Positions 25,462-37,952 of a stretch of DNA of 64,000 nt are shown here, in pieces. The stretch's first letter is position 1. Each line of letters starts with the position of its first letter. The position numbers were made by a program, and so were the translations under genes. Under the pieces are notes generated by a model. The model saw nothing but the letters and a program-made list of their open reading frames with translations. It ran no database searches and was not told where the DNA came from. Source of the DNA: Tillus elongatus (Eukaryota; Arthropoda; Insecta; Coleoptera; Cleridae); the NCBI GenBank assembly GCA_964006375.1, contig OZ023262.1, positions 50,166,960 through 50,230,959 on the forward strand, read 5' to 3'.

Positions 25462-26426
25462 TAGTGCTGGGAATTTATCTGTTTGTGTACTCGAATATTC
25501 GTTCCGAAAGCTTCACAACTATTCGAATTATCCGAGTATTCGAATATTCGTCGAGTATTCGAATATTCGCAGAGTATTCGAATATTCGCACAGTAAAAAA
25601 CACTCCCCTAAGCCCACGAATGTGTCTCATTATCATTTTTTGAATCTGCCTCTGTTTCCTAGAAAATTAACTATTTAATTCTCAACTTTCAAATAATTCC
25701 GGAAATTTTTCATTGTTTATTTTAGAAAAATTAATGATGATTATAATGTTGGTATATTATATTATAATGTAGGTTGAAAGACGAACTTGTAATCATTACC
25801 GTGCTGTTAGTATATCTAAGAATCTCTTGCATTTCTATTTTCGTATTTATGATCCTCTATGTGTTAAAGGGTAAATTCATGTTTGTTTTCGTTGCATAAT
25901 TCGAATGCGATATGGATAACCACCAGTCGATTTGTTACAGCATACAATACAATAACTTTATCATCATATATTGATTACATTTTGGTGTTTATGAACTTCT
26001 ATGCGCCACCTATAAGTTAAAGGACAAATACAGCTTTCGACTTACTCAAGTGTTTTCAAATAACTTTAAACAAACTCTACCTAAATCTGGAAACCCAATA
26101 ATTTATCGTTTTCAAGTCGATAAAAGCGCCCTACAATTCAAAGTTTCAAAATGTTGCCTAACCTTCTGCTTAATAATCCGACATATGCTGTTTCTCTGCA
26201 GATTTTTATTGGCTCATGAAGGCGTGAAGAAAGGGAAAGATTCATAGAAATACTCGACAAAATTATATTGTTCTTAGAAATATTTAGTTGAAACCAAGCA
26301 AAGAGAGCCTATACAGTGCAAAGCTAACAAATTATTCATAATCACTTATTTGAAAGATCTACTTTTTTCTCCTAGTGCTCCCTGCGGTGAGTGCTTCTAA
26401 GACTCCTCTGGGGATCATTCCCAGCC

Positions 26427-26514
<88 letters not shown>

Positions 26515-26591
26515 TGAATATTCGAATACACTCCCGTTGAAATAATTCGTATTCAAATACTCGAAATATTCGTATTTGATTCCCAGCCCTA
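25462..26591. mobile_element. Non-autonomous hAT-type element (1.13 kb)
   Basis: Ends TAGTGCTGGGAAT and ATTCCCAGCCCTA are imperfect inverted repeats, flanked by the perfect 8-bp duplication CTTGGAAC (25454-25461 and 26592-26599). Eight-base duplications with such ends are the hallmark of hAT transposons. The subterminal parts are full of GTATTCGAATATTCG repeats (25494-25595, 26515-26575), probably transposase-binding sites. The interior has no transposase and includes a (TA) array. Confidence 0.9.
26430..26511. repeat. (TA)n microsatellite inside the hAT element
   Basis: About 41 TA units, preceded by an internal ATTCCCAGCC copy of the terminal motif. Confidence 0.97.
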
Positions 26592-26599
26592 CTTGGAAC

Positions 26600-27376
26600 T
26601 ACTTATTTTAATTTATCAAGTGTGTCCGGAGTTATCCGAGTTCTATATTTTAACATTTTGTCTCTGTTCGCGGCATGATATGACAATAAACAATAGTATA
26701 GTTATAGGATGGGAGTATATGGTAGGTTAGTCCTTATGCTGTGCTAGCTGTGTCAGAAGGTTGAAACAAGCCAGCTCCGACTTCGGCTGTCATGAAAATG
26801 GAATCATTTTTAGTTTGATTGTTGTGAAATGTTAGTAATTAATAAGTAATGTTTAATGTTTAACAAGTTATTGTAAAAAAGATGTGTGCGAATTCACATA
26901 AAAAATGTGTTTTCGAATTTTCCTGAAAGAAATTTGTTTAGCAATTTGTCTTGTAAAAACCTTTGAGCTAGTTCTCGTAAAAAGGCTTTTATATACATTT
27001 TGTGTAACATTACTTAAGCCAATTTTTATTAAAAAAATGACTACTTCTGTGAAAGGGGTTGTTTGAAAATATCCATGTAAAATTGTCTTTTGTATTTTTT
27101 TCAAAAAGCTTTTCGTGAATAATTATATCCTCGAAAGTGTAGCTTTGGTGTAAATTGCTTGAATTGATTCATTCACGAGGAAAATCAGACTAAAAACACT
27201 TTTATCAAAATTCACCACCATAAAGCACTTGCTGCATCTAGACTTTTTATATTGGAATAAAATCGTTTAACTAAATGTTATGCATACTCATATATTGTAA
27301 CACATAATGACAGAGAGGTATGGAATTTGTCAGCAGCGCATGAACAATGCCTGTGTATTTGAGTATACATACATCT
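26600..27376. other. AT-rich, no gene seen
   Basis: Contains the REP-B right end near 27238 and otherwise nothing I can name. Confidence 0.45.
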
Positions 27377-27384
27377 GTAAACAT

Positions 27385-27806
27385 CAGCCACAGATCTAGA
27401 AGGGGGAGGGGCACCCGACCCGGGCAGCAGCTTCAGGGGGCGCCAAAATCATAATATATGATTAAAAATAAAAAAACTTGCTCCACAAAGCACCTAGCAT
27501 GCAGCACACATTTTTCTATCAATTATTCATTTGATTTCAAAACGCCCAGTTCGTTTTTGAACACATCCTAAGGGCTCATTCTAAAATGCGCTGCAAGTAG
27601 TTGCAGCAGGTTGTTGGCAACATCTAATGGCGGAAATTTAAATTTAAACTTATCTTTTTCAAACTTTTTTTTTACTCCTCAGAGTAGAACAATTTTTAAA
27701 AAATGTTAGGAGTCCCGATTCTACGTAACTACCAAATTTTTTTTATAGAGGGGGCGCCACTATCACGTTTCTGCCCCGGTTTGAAGAAATCTTAGATCTG
27801 GGGCTG
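27385..27806. mobile_element. Non-autonomous hAT-type element (422 bp)
   Basis: Ends CAGCCACAGATCTA and TAGATCTGGGGCTG form 14-bp inverted repeats with one difference, flanked by a perfect 8-bp duplication GTAAACAT (27377-27384 and 27807-27814). Subterminal GGGGGCGCC motifs occur inverted at both sides. Non-coding. Confidence 0.9.
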
Positions 27807-27837
27807 GTAAACATGTATTAATATGAATGTAGCTATG

Positions 27838-29020
<1,183 letters not shown>

Positions 29021-29021
29021 A

Positions 29022-30322
29022 CAGGTGGGCCATTTAAGATTTGGAATTTGAATCAGCTATAAAAAAAAACCTATTTAATATTTTTTCAAAGTTATGAGTT
29101 TATTAGAAAGATTGAACCTATCCATTTAGGAATGGAGGACATCATTCAAATGACTGCCACGGCTAGCCTTACAATACCCCATTCGATCAGACCAATTTTT
29201 CAGTATATTTTCGATTGTTTGGGTCTCTATTTCGTCAATGACAATTTCGATTTCATGTTTCAAGTCGTCAATCGTCTCTGGATGGTTAGCGTAACACTTA
29301 TCCTTAACGGCTCTCCACAAAAAAAAAGTTCCAACGGAGTCAAATCGCAGCTTTGAGGTGGCCAACTGACATCAGCATTTCGTCTTATTATGCGATTTTC
29401 GAAAACAGTGGGCAAAAGATCGATTGTTACGTTGGCTGTGTGGCACGTTGCGCTATCCTGTTGAAACTAAATGTCGTTTATGTCATACTCTTCAATTTTG
29501 GGAAACAAAAAATCTTTTAGCATGGCACGGTAGCGATCGCCATTCACCGTAATGGTGTTTCCTTGCTCATTTTCGAAGAAAAATGGCCCAATAATGCGGC
29601 CAGACCAAAATCTGCACCAGACAGTCAATCGTTGTGAATGCATTGGTTTCTCCACGATGACGTGTGGATTTTCTGAGCCCTAAAAAAGACAATTTTGCTT
29701 ATTGACGTATTCTCTGAGGTGGAAATGAGCTTCATTTGAAAATATGATTTTTCGGTAAAAATGCTCATCTTCGATCAAGCGGTCTGTGGCTCATTGAGCA
29801 AACCGAAAACGCATCGGATGGTCATGCGGCTTTAGTTCTTGCACTAATTGAACTTTGTACGCATTCATACCGAGATCTTTATGCAACATTCTTCTCAAAG
29901 AAGTGCGTGAAATGTTCAATTCTTGAGAACGATGACGAGTTGATGTTAATGGTTGTTCACGCACGCTCTGAGAAACAGCAGCGATGTTTTCGTTTGAGCG
30001 CACTGGACGAGTACGTACACAGGTTGTTTTATCTAACAACGATCCAGTTTCACGAACTCGCTTCACAAATTGATCCACAAACTGCGTTTTTGGCACATCC
30101 TTTTTGTCAATTTTTTTTCCGTAAATTTCTTACAGTTTGAGTAGAAGACTCACCACTTTGGAAAAAAGTTTTTAATATTTCCCAATTTTGTTCAAGCGAA
30201 AAGCAACCCATTTCATAAATTTCAAACATAAGCTAACTTACTGTCACATCGGAAATGTCATCAAACCTTCCAACCTCAAAATAACCTATAGTTCCAATTC
30301 CAAACGTTTGATGGCCCACCCT
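29022..30322 (-). mobile_element. Mariner-type element, inactive
   Basis: Ends CAGGTGGGCCATTTAAGATT on the left and an inverted relative (GTTTGATGGCCCACCCTTT) on the right, so terminal repeats are short and imperfect. Encloses one broken transposase on the minus strand. Confidence 0.75.
29126..30230 (-). pseudogene. Mariner/Tc1-superfamily transposase, degenerate
   Basis: N-terminus near 30230 (GCFSLEQNWEILKTFFQSGE), DNA-binding linker (PKTQFVDQFVKRVRETGSLLDK), ISRTSLRRMLHKDLGMNAYKVQLVQELKP cut into pieces, then the catalytic core. In-frame stops interrupt it (for example after RFRFAQ). The first catalytic Asp reads Asn (IIFSNEAHF), the second is kept (QQDSATCH), and the third site reads Glu in CDLTPLE, just before a poly-T frameshift. 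The C-terminal NWSDRMGYCKASRG wording is intact. Three separate lesions at or near catalytic residues show it is long dead. Confidence 0.85.
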
Positions 30323-31079
30323 TTAATTTGAAAACTGCAGAATATGGTAGATTAGCGTTTTATAGGACTATATCTTCTTAGTAACTTATAGTAAGAATGG
30401 TGTTTTATCTAAATCTCAAAGTTTGCAGATATGTTGAAGCTTTTATTGAAATTTAAATCTGCCCTCATCAAGCATTATTATTATTTGTCAAACAAATTTC
30501 ATCCCAAAAACTCTCCATGGTGTAACACTTCACTTTTTCAGCACTACTGTATATTATTAAATGATTTTTGAAATTAATTAAAGATCCGAGACTATTTACC
30601 CATCGATATTTTAAAACCCCACTTCTGGAGTTTCATGTAACACAGAAAATTGAGATTCGATGTTTAGACTCTCGTGAGCTACTACTTGCAAAATTAATTT
30701 AAAGCATCGAATCAAGATTTGGCGGTATTTTGGGTCAAAATTATTTTTAAAGTACTTAAGTAAGTGCCTGTGTAATTACCAATGGTGCCACTAAGTAAAC
30801 GTGGGAAAAACGGTGAGTGTAAAAAAAATAACCATTTTCATTGTTGCAAATAACCACGACAAGTTTCTCTTTTAAACTCGTAGGGTGTCAGTACCGAATA
30901 TCATTGTTAGTAAGAAACTTCAATGTCAGGGCCAAGTTTCATTATTAGTAAGACTGAGTTTCAATTCTAGTATGGAGTTTCATTGCCTGTAGTAGGCTAA
31001 ATTAGATGATACATCTGAAGGCATCACTACCACCTTAATACAGGGTGTCACTCAGGCTTCAGGGGCCACTGCAAGATTC
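30323..31079. other. AT-rich, no gene seen
   Basis: Repeated near-copies of AGTAAGAMTGAGTTTCAWT-type wording around 30900-30990 hint at a degenerate short tandem repeat; no coding sequence. Confidence 0.4.
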
Positions 31080-31600
31080 AGGAGATCATGAAGGAGCACA
31101 TGCTTGAAATGAGGTCAGACTTTGCAAGCCCGCGAATCTGTAGGCAAAATAAGTTTACAGTGGTAATTCCCGACCGCGAGGCATGGCGGGGAGAGATGCC
31201 GGGCCTACCACGGGACGTGCTCCTCTGGTTCATCGACGGATTCGGCGGGGAGCGTGGGACGGGGCAGGCGTTTATTCGGAAGAACAGAGGGTACGTCACA
31301 ATATTTCCCTCGGGGCTCATTCAACAGTCTTTTAGGCCGAAATGTACACAATCCTGCACTGCATGTAAGAGAACAAGAGGAGCGGCTACACTAACAAGCG
31401 GATCCTCATAGCCACAGACAGCTAGGCGGCCCTAAGTAGCACACAGGTCAATTCCAGGCTGGTTAGTGAACACCGAGATGAGACGAGCGACCTGGCTGGG
31501 CAGAATGAGGTCACCCTCATCTGGGTGCCGGGTCACTCGGGAGTCTAAGGCAATGAAGAAGCTCAGTCTCGCGAGGAGAGGACCAGCAGAACCATTTCAA
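31080..31600 (+). pseudogene. Non-LTR retrotransposon RNase H domain fragment
   Basis: GC-rich compared with its surroundings. Frames piece together an RNase H domain: WFIDGFGGERGTGQAF (first acidic residue of the usual YTDGS), a frameshifted AILHCM-type segment (Glu region), then ILIATDS followed by a stop, AALSSTQVNSRLV, and VTLIWVPGHSGV, another stop, GNEEA. This order is the RNase H of I/R1/LOA-group non-LTR elements, which removes RNA template after reverse transcription. At least two stops and one frameshift. The reverse transcriptase is not in view. Confidence 0.75.
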
Positions 31601-31703
31601 TTTAGCTACAGACCTGTATATGTAAAATATTTTTCTATACCAATATCTTTCATGTTATGATTCATGTTTGAATTCTAAAGAACACAGGTTGTGTAAAGCG
31701 GTG

Positions 31704-32155
31704 TGGGCTAGAGCGGGCGAAGAAATAGGCGTTAAGCGGGCTATTACGAACAAAGTGGACTGTAATTTGCGTTTGTTAATTAAGTAACGGTTTTTAATGA
31801 AAAGAGAAGGGGCAAAAGCAGTGGAAATTGATGCAAACTCGTGAATGACCAAAAAGCCACTTACCTTTGTGAATTTCTCCTCTTGTCGAGTACTGGACTC
31901 ACAGAAACTCGTGCGTGTCCCGGAAAAGGCTATCCTGGGTTGCTGGTGCGTTTAATGGATTTGTTAAGGCTGGTTTGACTGTATCACACACACATATAAT
32001 TTTAAGGTAGCGGTACTATACGATATCGCGGTTTTGCGTTGCTGACTACTTAAGTTGTGTTCTTCTTGACGATTCGTGGAATTCTGGTCTGTTCTTCTTA
32101 TCGCAAAATAAAGATTATAAATTCCACTGCTTTTACACTATACGAGGAGCGAACA
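31704..32155 (-). repeat. 3' LTR of the BEL/Pao element
   Basis: 452 bp, TG...CA ends on the minus strand (TGTTCGCTCC ... CTAGCCCA). Contains an AATAAA-type signal on the plus strand at 32106-32111 that lies antisense to the element. Confidence 0.97.
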
Positions 32156-32163
32156 TCCCGCCC
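32156..32163 (-). other. Polypurine tract of the BEL/Pao element
   Basis: GGGCGGGA on the minus strand directly next to the 3' LTR; short but in the expected place for plus-strand priming. Confidence 0.6.
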
Positions 32164-32365
32164 GGCCAAAATGGCTGCTATAAGCAAGACATTTTTCTAC
32201 ACAAAAAAAAAAATTAACGCGAAGGAGAAGCGATAACATGCGGCGGATAAGAAAAAAGAGAACAAGAAACAAAATAAATGATTATCCCGGTTAGCAAGAA
32301 TCCACAAAACAATAAAAAGACTTAAAATAAAAATTAAATTAAATTAGAAACAAATACTACTACTA

Positions 32366-35300
32366 CTAGTCATTAGTTGGCAACGGGCACAACTTCACCA
32401 AAGGGCGACGAAGGATACCATTCGAGGTCTTTACAATAGCAACTCTTACGACACCATCAGGACCAGGAATTAGAGACAATAGACGACCTAGTAGCCATTT
32501 AGAAGGCGGAAGTTTTTCAGCTTTCACGGCCACCATCGCCCCAATAGTAGGAAGAGCACCAGCGTCAAGCCACTTGCTTCGTTGTTGTAGGGTGTGAAGG
32601 TACTCCTTGTGCCAGCGAATCCAAAAATCATGGTGCATACGTTGGAGAAGTTGCCATCTTGACAGACGAGTTAAGGGGACAGACGACAAATCGGGAGTTG
32701 GAAGCGTAGAAACTGGCTCCATATGAAGAAAGTGTCCAGGAGTTAAAGCGTGAATGTCATCGATATCCGAACTCATGGGATTTAAAGGTCGGGAGTTCAA
32801 GACAGATTCTATAAGCGTCAGGACAGTGTAGAATTCTTCGTACGATAGGATTTGTTGGCCAACAACACGAGAGAGATGAGATTTTACACTCTTGATACCA
32901 GATTCCCAAAGACCACCGAAATGTGGTGCAGAAGGGGGGTTGAAATGCCAATGGATTCCTTCCCTAGCAGTTGCATCAGAAAAAATGCGTTTAAGCTCCT
33001 TGGCGGAGCCAACGAAATTTGTACCACAATCACTATAGAGATTATCACATCGACCACGACGAGCAATAAATCGTTGGAGGGCAGCGAGAAAAGCGTCAGT
33101 CGAAAGACTACAGGCAGGTTCTAGATGTATAGCCTTAGTCGCGAAACACACAAAGAGGCAAATATATGCCTTAGAGGTTTTAGCACCTCGGTATCGATTC
33201 ATAGTGATCGCGAATGGACCACCAAAATCTACCCCAGTATGCGAGAATGGTTTGACTTGCGAAACTCGAGAAAGGGGTAAGTCACCCATAGGTGGCTGAT
33301 AAGGTTGAGGCTTTATTTTCCAACATGGCATACATTTCGAAATAACAGTGTTTATGGCACGTCTTGCAGACAAAATCCAAAAATTCTGACACAACAAAAA
33401 ATGAAGAGTGCGAGGGCCAATATGAAGATACCTTTTATGGTATTGTTCAATTAAAAGCACCGTGAGTCGGCACTTTTGTGGAAGTAAGAGCGGATGCTTT
33501 CGCTCATAAGACAAACTTGAGTGAGTCAAGCGACCACCTACACGCAAAAGACCAGTACTGTCTTGAAATACGGCGAGTTTTCTCCAGGACTTAGGGAATT
33601 TTTTACTAGATAACTCCTTTTCAAAGTAGACCGCTTGAGTGCGCTTGACCAGAAGGGTCAGAGCATCATGAAGCTCTAACCGAGATAGCGGTCCAAATTT
33701 CGCAATAGAAGAATGTCTAGAATTAAAAGCGAAGCGTAATACGTATGACAAAATAGACTGTATGTAATGTAAAGAAGAATGATTTTCTAACAAATCATCA
33801 AGCAGATTTTCTTCACCTGTAAATGTTAAAAGCGAAACTGTCCTTTCCTCAACAGAGACCTCTTCAGACTGCAGCTCTGAAGACGGGGAGCAGGCAGACA
33901 GCTCAGAACGACATAGTAGCGATGGACCATTGAACCAAATATCATGGGCGAGAAATTGAGAAGGATGAACACCTCGAGAGGCGATATCGGCGGGATTATT
34001 AGCAGAATCTATATAATGCCAAAATTCAGAAGAAACCCTTTCGTGAATGTAGGCAACTCGATTTGCCACAAAGGTTTTCCAACGATGAGGCGAAGATTTT
34101 ATCCAACTCAAGACGATTTGCGAATCTGACCAGGCAAAAATTCTTTCGAAAGTCATGCGAGTCTGATAAACGTTCAGAAGAAACGATAGGAGTTTCGCCA
34201 ACAAAACTGCACCACACAGTTCTAGCCTAGGAATGGTTAGTTTCTTAACCGGAGCGACTTTGGTTTTAGAGCAAACAAACTGAACAAAAACTGTTTTGTC
34301 AGGGCGGAGGCATCGTATATAAACAACGGCAGCGTAACCCTTTTCAGAAGAGTCACAGAACCCATGTAATTCATAACCACATCCAGAATGAGGTGGAAGG
34401 ATTTTTCTAGGAATGCGTAAATTGCTTAGTAAACCGAGTTCATTTCGATAACGGTTCCAAGCCTCAACAATATGCGAGGGCGGGGTTTGGTCCCAATCTA
34501 ATTTAGAAGTCCACAGCGACTGGATTAGAATCTTTTGAAAAATAGTAATAGGCGAAAGAAATCCAAGCGGGTCAAAGATTCTGGCCAGTTCCGAGAGCAT
34601 GTTGCGTTTCGTACAGGGTTTCCCCAACGGCGAGACTGAGAAAAAGAATGTATCCTCAGAGGGACTCCACTGCAGACCGAGAATTTTTAAAGGAGTGTCG
34701 TTTGCCAGTGAACCAAAAATAAGCGGATTTTGCGACAACTGTTCCGGAGGTAAATGTGAAAGTAATGCGGAACAGTTACTAGACCATTTTCTAAGCTCAA
34801 AGCCGCCTCGTTCAAAAAGCGAGATCAGCTCTGACTGTAAAAGCTTTGCGTCTTCATAAGAAGAGCAGCCGGTTACAACATCATCAACATAAGTGTCGTT
34901 TAAAATGGCGGCAGAAGCTAGCGGGTAAGAGCCCCCTTCGTCATTCACTAACTGATGAAGAGTGCGTATCGCGAGAAAGGGGGATGGCGTTAGTCCATAT
35001 ACAAGCGTAACCAGGTTATAGTCCACCAAAGGTTCATCAGAAGCAAACCTCCAAACAATTCTTTGATAATCATGCTGTGATTGGTCGACAAGAATGTTAC
35101 GATACATCATTTTGATGTCAGCACACAAGACATAATTATGAAGGCGAAAGTGACACAGAATTGTGGCAATATCTTGTTGTAGTTTTGGTCCAGTATGTAG
35201 ACAATCGTTAAGAGAGCTTTGGTTGGGAAGTTTCGCCGATCCATTAAAAACTACCCTGAGTTTAGTAGACAAGCTATTTGGTTTCAAAATGCAATGATGC

Positions 35301-37540
35301 GGAATATAATATGCGTCGGGAGAATCTTTATTGTCATAAACACGTTTCATGTGGCCTAGTTCCAAATATTCTCTCATAAAAGCAGAATATTGGGTATACA
35401 AGTCCATGTTTCTAGCAAGGCGGCGTTCCAGGGAAAGAAATCTTTGGACGACGAGGTCGCGAATGCCAGGAAAAATAGGCAGCGACTCAGATTTAAATGG
35501 GAGCGAAACGATATATTTGCCAGAAGGAGAGCGAGATATTTTAGTCTTAAAATGATGTTCACAAAAAATATCTTCATTAGAGTGATGCGACGAAGTCGGA
35601 ACACTTTCCACTTCCCAAAAATCCCTAAGGGTGCGATCGAGATTTGATTCAAAGTTACTGCACAAGAAAGAAGAGACAGCAGAAGAATGAACTGTGTTGC
35701 CAATCTTACCCATGAGCACATAACCAAAGACGGTGTTGACGGCATCAGGTTGACCTTCCCCACCGGAAATGCGTCCATTTAAAAGGATTTTAGAAAAAAC
35801 GTCGGCTCCTAACAATATATCGACCTGACCTGGACGATTAAAATGGCGATCAGCCAATTTTAAATTGCGAATGTGAGACCAATTGGAAGAGCAAATAGCG
35901 GTTGCTGGCAAATTATCACAAATGGCGTTCAAGATCAATGCGTCGACAATAAAATTGAAAGAATCTTGACCAACCGGTCTTCCAGTGAGCGTTACACAAC
36001 CACTCTGAGAAGAAGTCTGCATAGATGCCAGTCCTTTGATTGCAAACATGCAGTTTTGCTTAGGCAACCCCAAACGCTTAAAAGCCCTTTGCGAGATAAA
36101 AGACATCATACTACCTCCATCCAAAAGGCATCTCATAATCTGATAATTTCCATGGTTATCAAGAACTTCAATCAGCGCAGTGGCCAATAAGACCGTGGTT
36201 TGATTAGATACAATCCCAGAAGCAGCAAAGACCTGCTCTTGGTCGAGCGGAGCGGAAGGAACTGGAGATCTGGAAGGGTTATTACACACTGGCGACGGAA
36301 TAGGCGCGGAGCTTTTATCAAAATGCAAGAGCGTATGATGACGCTGACCACACTTGCGACAGGACCTGGTAGATTTGCATTTGTTAAGATAATGTAGGCT
36401 ACTTAAACAGTTGTGGCAAAGACGAGAAGATTTAACAAAATTATAGCGATCTTTTGGAGTTTTATTACAAAATGAGGAGCAATTATAAATAGAATGCGAA
36501 GAATCTTTGCAAAACACACAAGTATGTAAGATAGATTTACAATTTAAATTATCAGCGAAAAAAGCGGAAGTTCGAGGCGTTGGTCTAGCTTGCGATTTGT
36601 CAGAATATTTCTTTTGAGAGTGCGAAAGGAATGACTTCTGATTCATAGCATCACCAGCGATACAATATTTATTTAGAAAGTCAAGCAATTGCGTAAATGT
36701 AGGGACCTCGGTGGAAGCGTGGTCTAACTCAAATTTCGTCAACATGTTCCTGTCAAGGCGTTTTGACACCAACATAAACATAACAAAGTCCCATTGGTCT
36801 GTAGGAAAGCCTAAAGTGCTTAAAGCAGAAAGATTTTCCGAAATAATGTCTAGCGAATTGCGAATATTGACGTGGTCATCAGAATTAAATTTCGAAATGC
36901 TATCTATAGCATGCCAGTGCTCTTGGGCACGCAGACGTTTGTTAGAATAACGAGTGACTAATGTATTATAAGCTATCTGATAATTGTCAGCGGTCAGAGG
37001 CAAAGATCTTATTAGAGATAACGGCGGGCCTTCTACTGATATAGTTATATAATGAAACTTTTCAATGTCGGAATATGCGGGACAGTCATGTACTAAGGCA
37101 TTGAATAAATCGATAAAAGTGTTAAAGGTTTTATAGTCACCTCTAAATTTAGGAATTTCTATTTTAGCTAGCCTTGCTTTAGCACCTTCATTAAGACCAG
37201 CTGTATTTGAATTTAGAATTTCCTGGACATTTGTTTTATTGTCAGGGAATAACCTAGAACAAATGGCTTTAATTTCAAAATAAGCGTCCATAAATCCAGC
37301 GTAAATAGTGTTTTCATCAGAAGCGTTTCCATGTTCACTACTTAAAATTACAGAAACGATATTTTCGTGCGTTTGAATAAACTGTTCCCTTAAATAGTCG
37401 ATTTCGGAAGATCTAACCCTAAGTAAATTATAAAGCGAAACATCTGACTGGGCTTTCTGGGCTAGAGAAGACAATGTGTCTATTTCAGATAGCTGAATAT
37501 TGCGTTGGTTTTTGTATTTCCTTAATTTAGTGTCAGTCAT
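32366..37540 (-). CDS. BEL/Pao Gag-Pol polyprotein, intact
   Basis: 1724 residues from the ATG at 37540 (an upstream in-frame TTG gives a longer but unlikely frame). Domains in order: Gag with RLAKIEIPKFRGDY near 125; zinc knuckles with CxxC and CHNC/CRKC sets, about 340-405; an aspartic protease with LLDGGS near 475; reverse transcriptase with LRVVFNGSAK and the catalytic YVDD at 884-887; RNase H (FCDSS, LELCGA, WSDSQ; acidic residues about 1063, 1107, 1139); integrase zinc site (H..H..C..C, ending SKCMPCW) and DDE core with Asp 1438 (GVDFGG), Asp 1504 (YSDCGTNF), Glu 1546 (GLWESG); and the C-terminal domain typical of Pao elements. No stops or frameshifts and no envelope gene. It makes the particle, copies the RNA and inserts the DNA. 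Confidence 0.97.
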   Translation of the reverse strand: MTDTKLRKYKNQRNIQLSEIDTLSSLAQKAQSDVSLYNLLRVRSSEIDYLREQFIQTHENIVSVILSSEHGNASDENTIYAGFMDAYFEIKAICSRLFPDNKTNVQEILNSNTAGLNEGAKARLAKIEIPKFRGDYKTFNTFIDLFNALVHDCPAYSDIEKFHYITISVEGPPLSLIRSLPLTADNYQIAYNTLVTRYSNKRLRAQEHWHAIDSISKFNSDDHVNIRNSLDIISENLSALSTLGFPTDQWDFVMFMLVSKRLDRNMLTKFELDHASTEVPTFTQLLDFLNKYCIAGDAMNQKSFLSHSQKKYSDKSQARPTPRTSAFFADNLNCKSILHTCVFCKDSSHSIYNCSSFCNKTPKDRYNFVKSSRLCHNCLSSLHYLNKCKSTRSCRKCGQRHHTLLHFDKSSAPIPSPVCNNPSRSPVPSAPLDQEQVFAASGIVSNQTTVLLATALIEVLDNHGNYQIMRCLLDGGSMMSFISQRAFKRLGLPKQNCMFAIKGLASMQTSSQSGCVTLTGRPVGQDSFNFIVDALILNAICDNLPATAICSSNWSHIRNLKLADRHFNRPGQVDILLGADVFSKILLNGRISGGEGQPDAVNTVFGYVLMGKIGNTVHSSAVSSFLCSNFESNLDRTLRDFWEVESVPTSSHHSNEDIFCEHHFKTKISRSPSGKYIVSLPFKSESLPIFPGIRDLVVQRFLSLERRLARNMDLYTQYSAFMREYLELGHMKRVYDNKDSPDAYYIPHHCILKPNSLSTKLRVVFNGSAKLPNQSSLNDCLHTGPKLQQDIATILCHFRLHNYVLCADIKMMYRNILVDQSQHDYQRIVWRFASDEPLVDYNLVTLVYGLTPSPFLAIRTLHQLVNDEGGSYPLASAAILNDTYVDDVVTGCSSYEDAKLLQSELISLFERGGFELRKWSSNCSALLSHLPPEQLSQNPLIFGSLANDTPLKILGLQWSPSEDTFFFSVSPLGKPCTKRNMLSELARIFDPLGFLSPITIFQKILIQSLWTSKLDWDQTPPSHIVEAWNRYRNELGLLSNLRIPRKILPPHSGCGYELHGFCDSSEKGYAAVVYIRCLRPDKTVFVQFVCSKTKVAPVKKLTIPRLELCGAVLLAKLLSFLLNVYQTRMTFERIFAWSDSQIVLSWIKSSPHRWKTFVANRVAYIHERVSSEFWHYIDSANNPADIASRGVHPSQFLAHDIWFNGPSLLCRSELSACSPSSELQSEEVSVEERTVSLLTFTGEENLLDDLLENHSSLHYIQSILSYVLRFAFNSRHSSIAKFGPLSRLELHDALTLLVKRTQAVYFEKELSSKKFPKSWRKLAVFQDSTGLLRVGGRLTHSSLSYERKHPLLLPQKCRLTVLLIEQYHKRYLHIGPRTLHFLLCQNFWILSARRAINTVISKCMPCWKIKPQPYQPPMGDLPLSRVSQVKPFSHTGVDFGGPFAITMNRYRGAKTSKAYICLFVCFATKAIHLEPACSLSTDAFLAALQRFIARRGRCDNLYSDCGTNFVGSAKELKRIFSDATAREGIHWHFNPPSAPHFGGLWESGIKSVKSHLSRVVGQQILSYEEFYTVLTLIESVLNSRPLNPMSSDIDDIHALTPGHFLHMEPVSTLPTPDLSSVPLTRLSRWQLLQRMHHDFWIRWHKEYLHTLQQRSKWLDAGALPTIGAMVAVKAEKLPPSKWLLGRLLSLIPGPDGVVRVAIVKTSNGILRRPLVKLCPLPTND

Positions 37541-37928
37541 GATATTAATTGAATAGGCCTCGTATATGGAAATATAACAGATATACGTACCAATGTGAAA
37601 CAAAGAATTATTCAGGTACAAATTGATAAGAATGAAACAGAAGCAAAGAGCGATATATGCGTGAAATGATATGCGTCGACTCCTAAAGCCGTGCTCGTTG
37701 TTCAAAATAAAGCAAAATTTAACTGAATGGCGGATTCTTGCGATAAGAAAATAACTTTTAAAAATTCTATAATTATAAAGGTTCTAGCGATATATACATG
37801 AAAATTGCGGGAAATTAATTTAAAATCTGAATTGAATACAGCTAAACCAGCGCGCTTTAGTTATTTTCAAAATTAACAAAGTTGAATAGCCAAATTTACT
37901 TGCGTATTATTTCCGAGACAAAAAAACT

Positions 37929-37947
37929 ATCCGGCTGAGAAGGACCA
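37929..37947 (-). other. Primer-binding site, tRNA-Tyr type
   Basis: Five bases inside the 5' LTR, the minus strand reads TGGTCCTTCTCAGCCGGAT, matching the complement of an insect tRNA-Tyr 3' end except for about two bases in the middle. From memory of the tRNA sequence. Confidence 0.6.
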
Positions 37948-37952
37948 AGAAA

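Noticed and set aside
31078..31411. GC-rich open frames as a host gene exon
   Set aside because: The combined frames give an RNase H domain with the WVPGHSGV motif of non-LTR retrotransposons, with stops and a frameshift.
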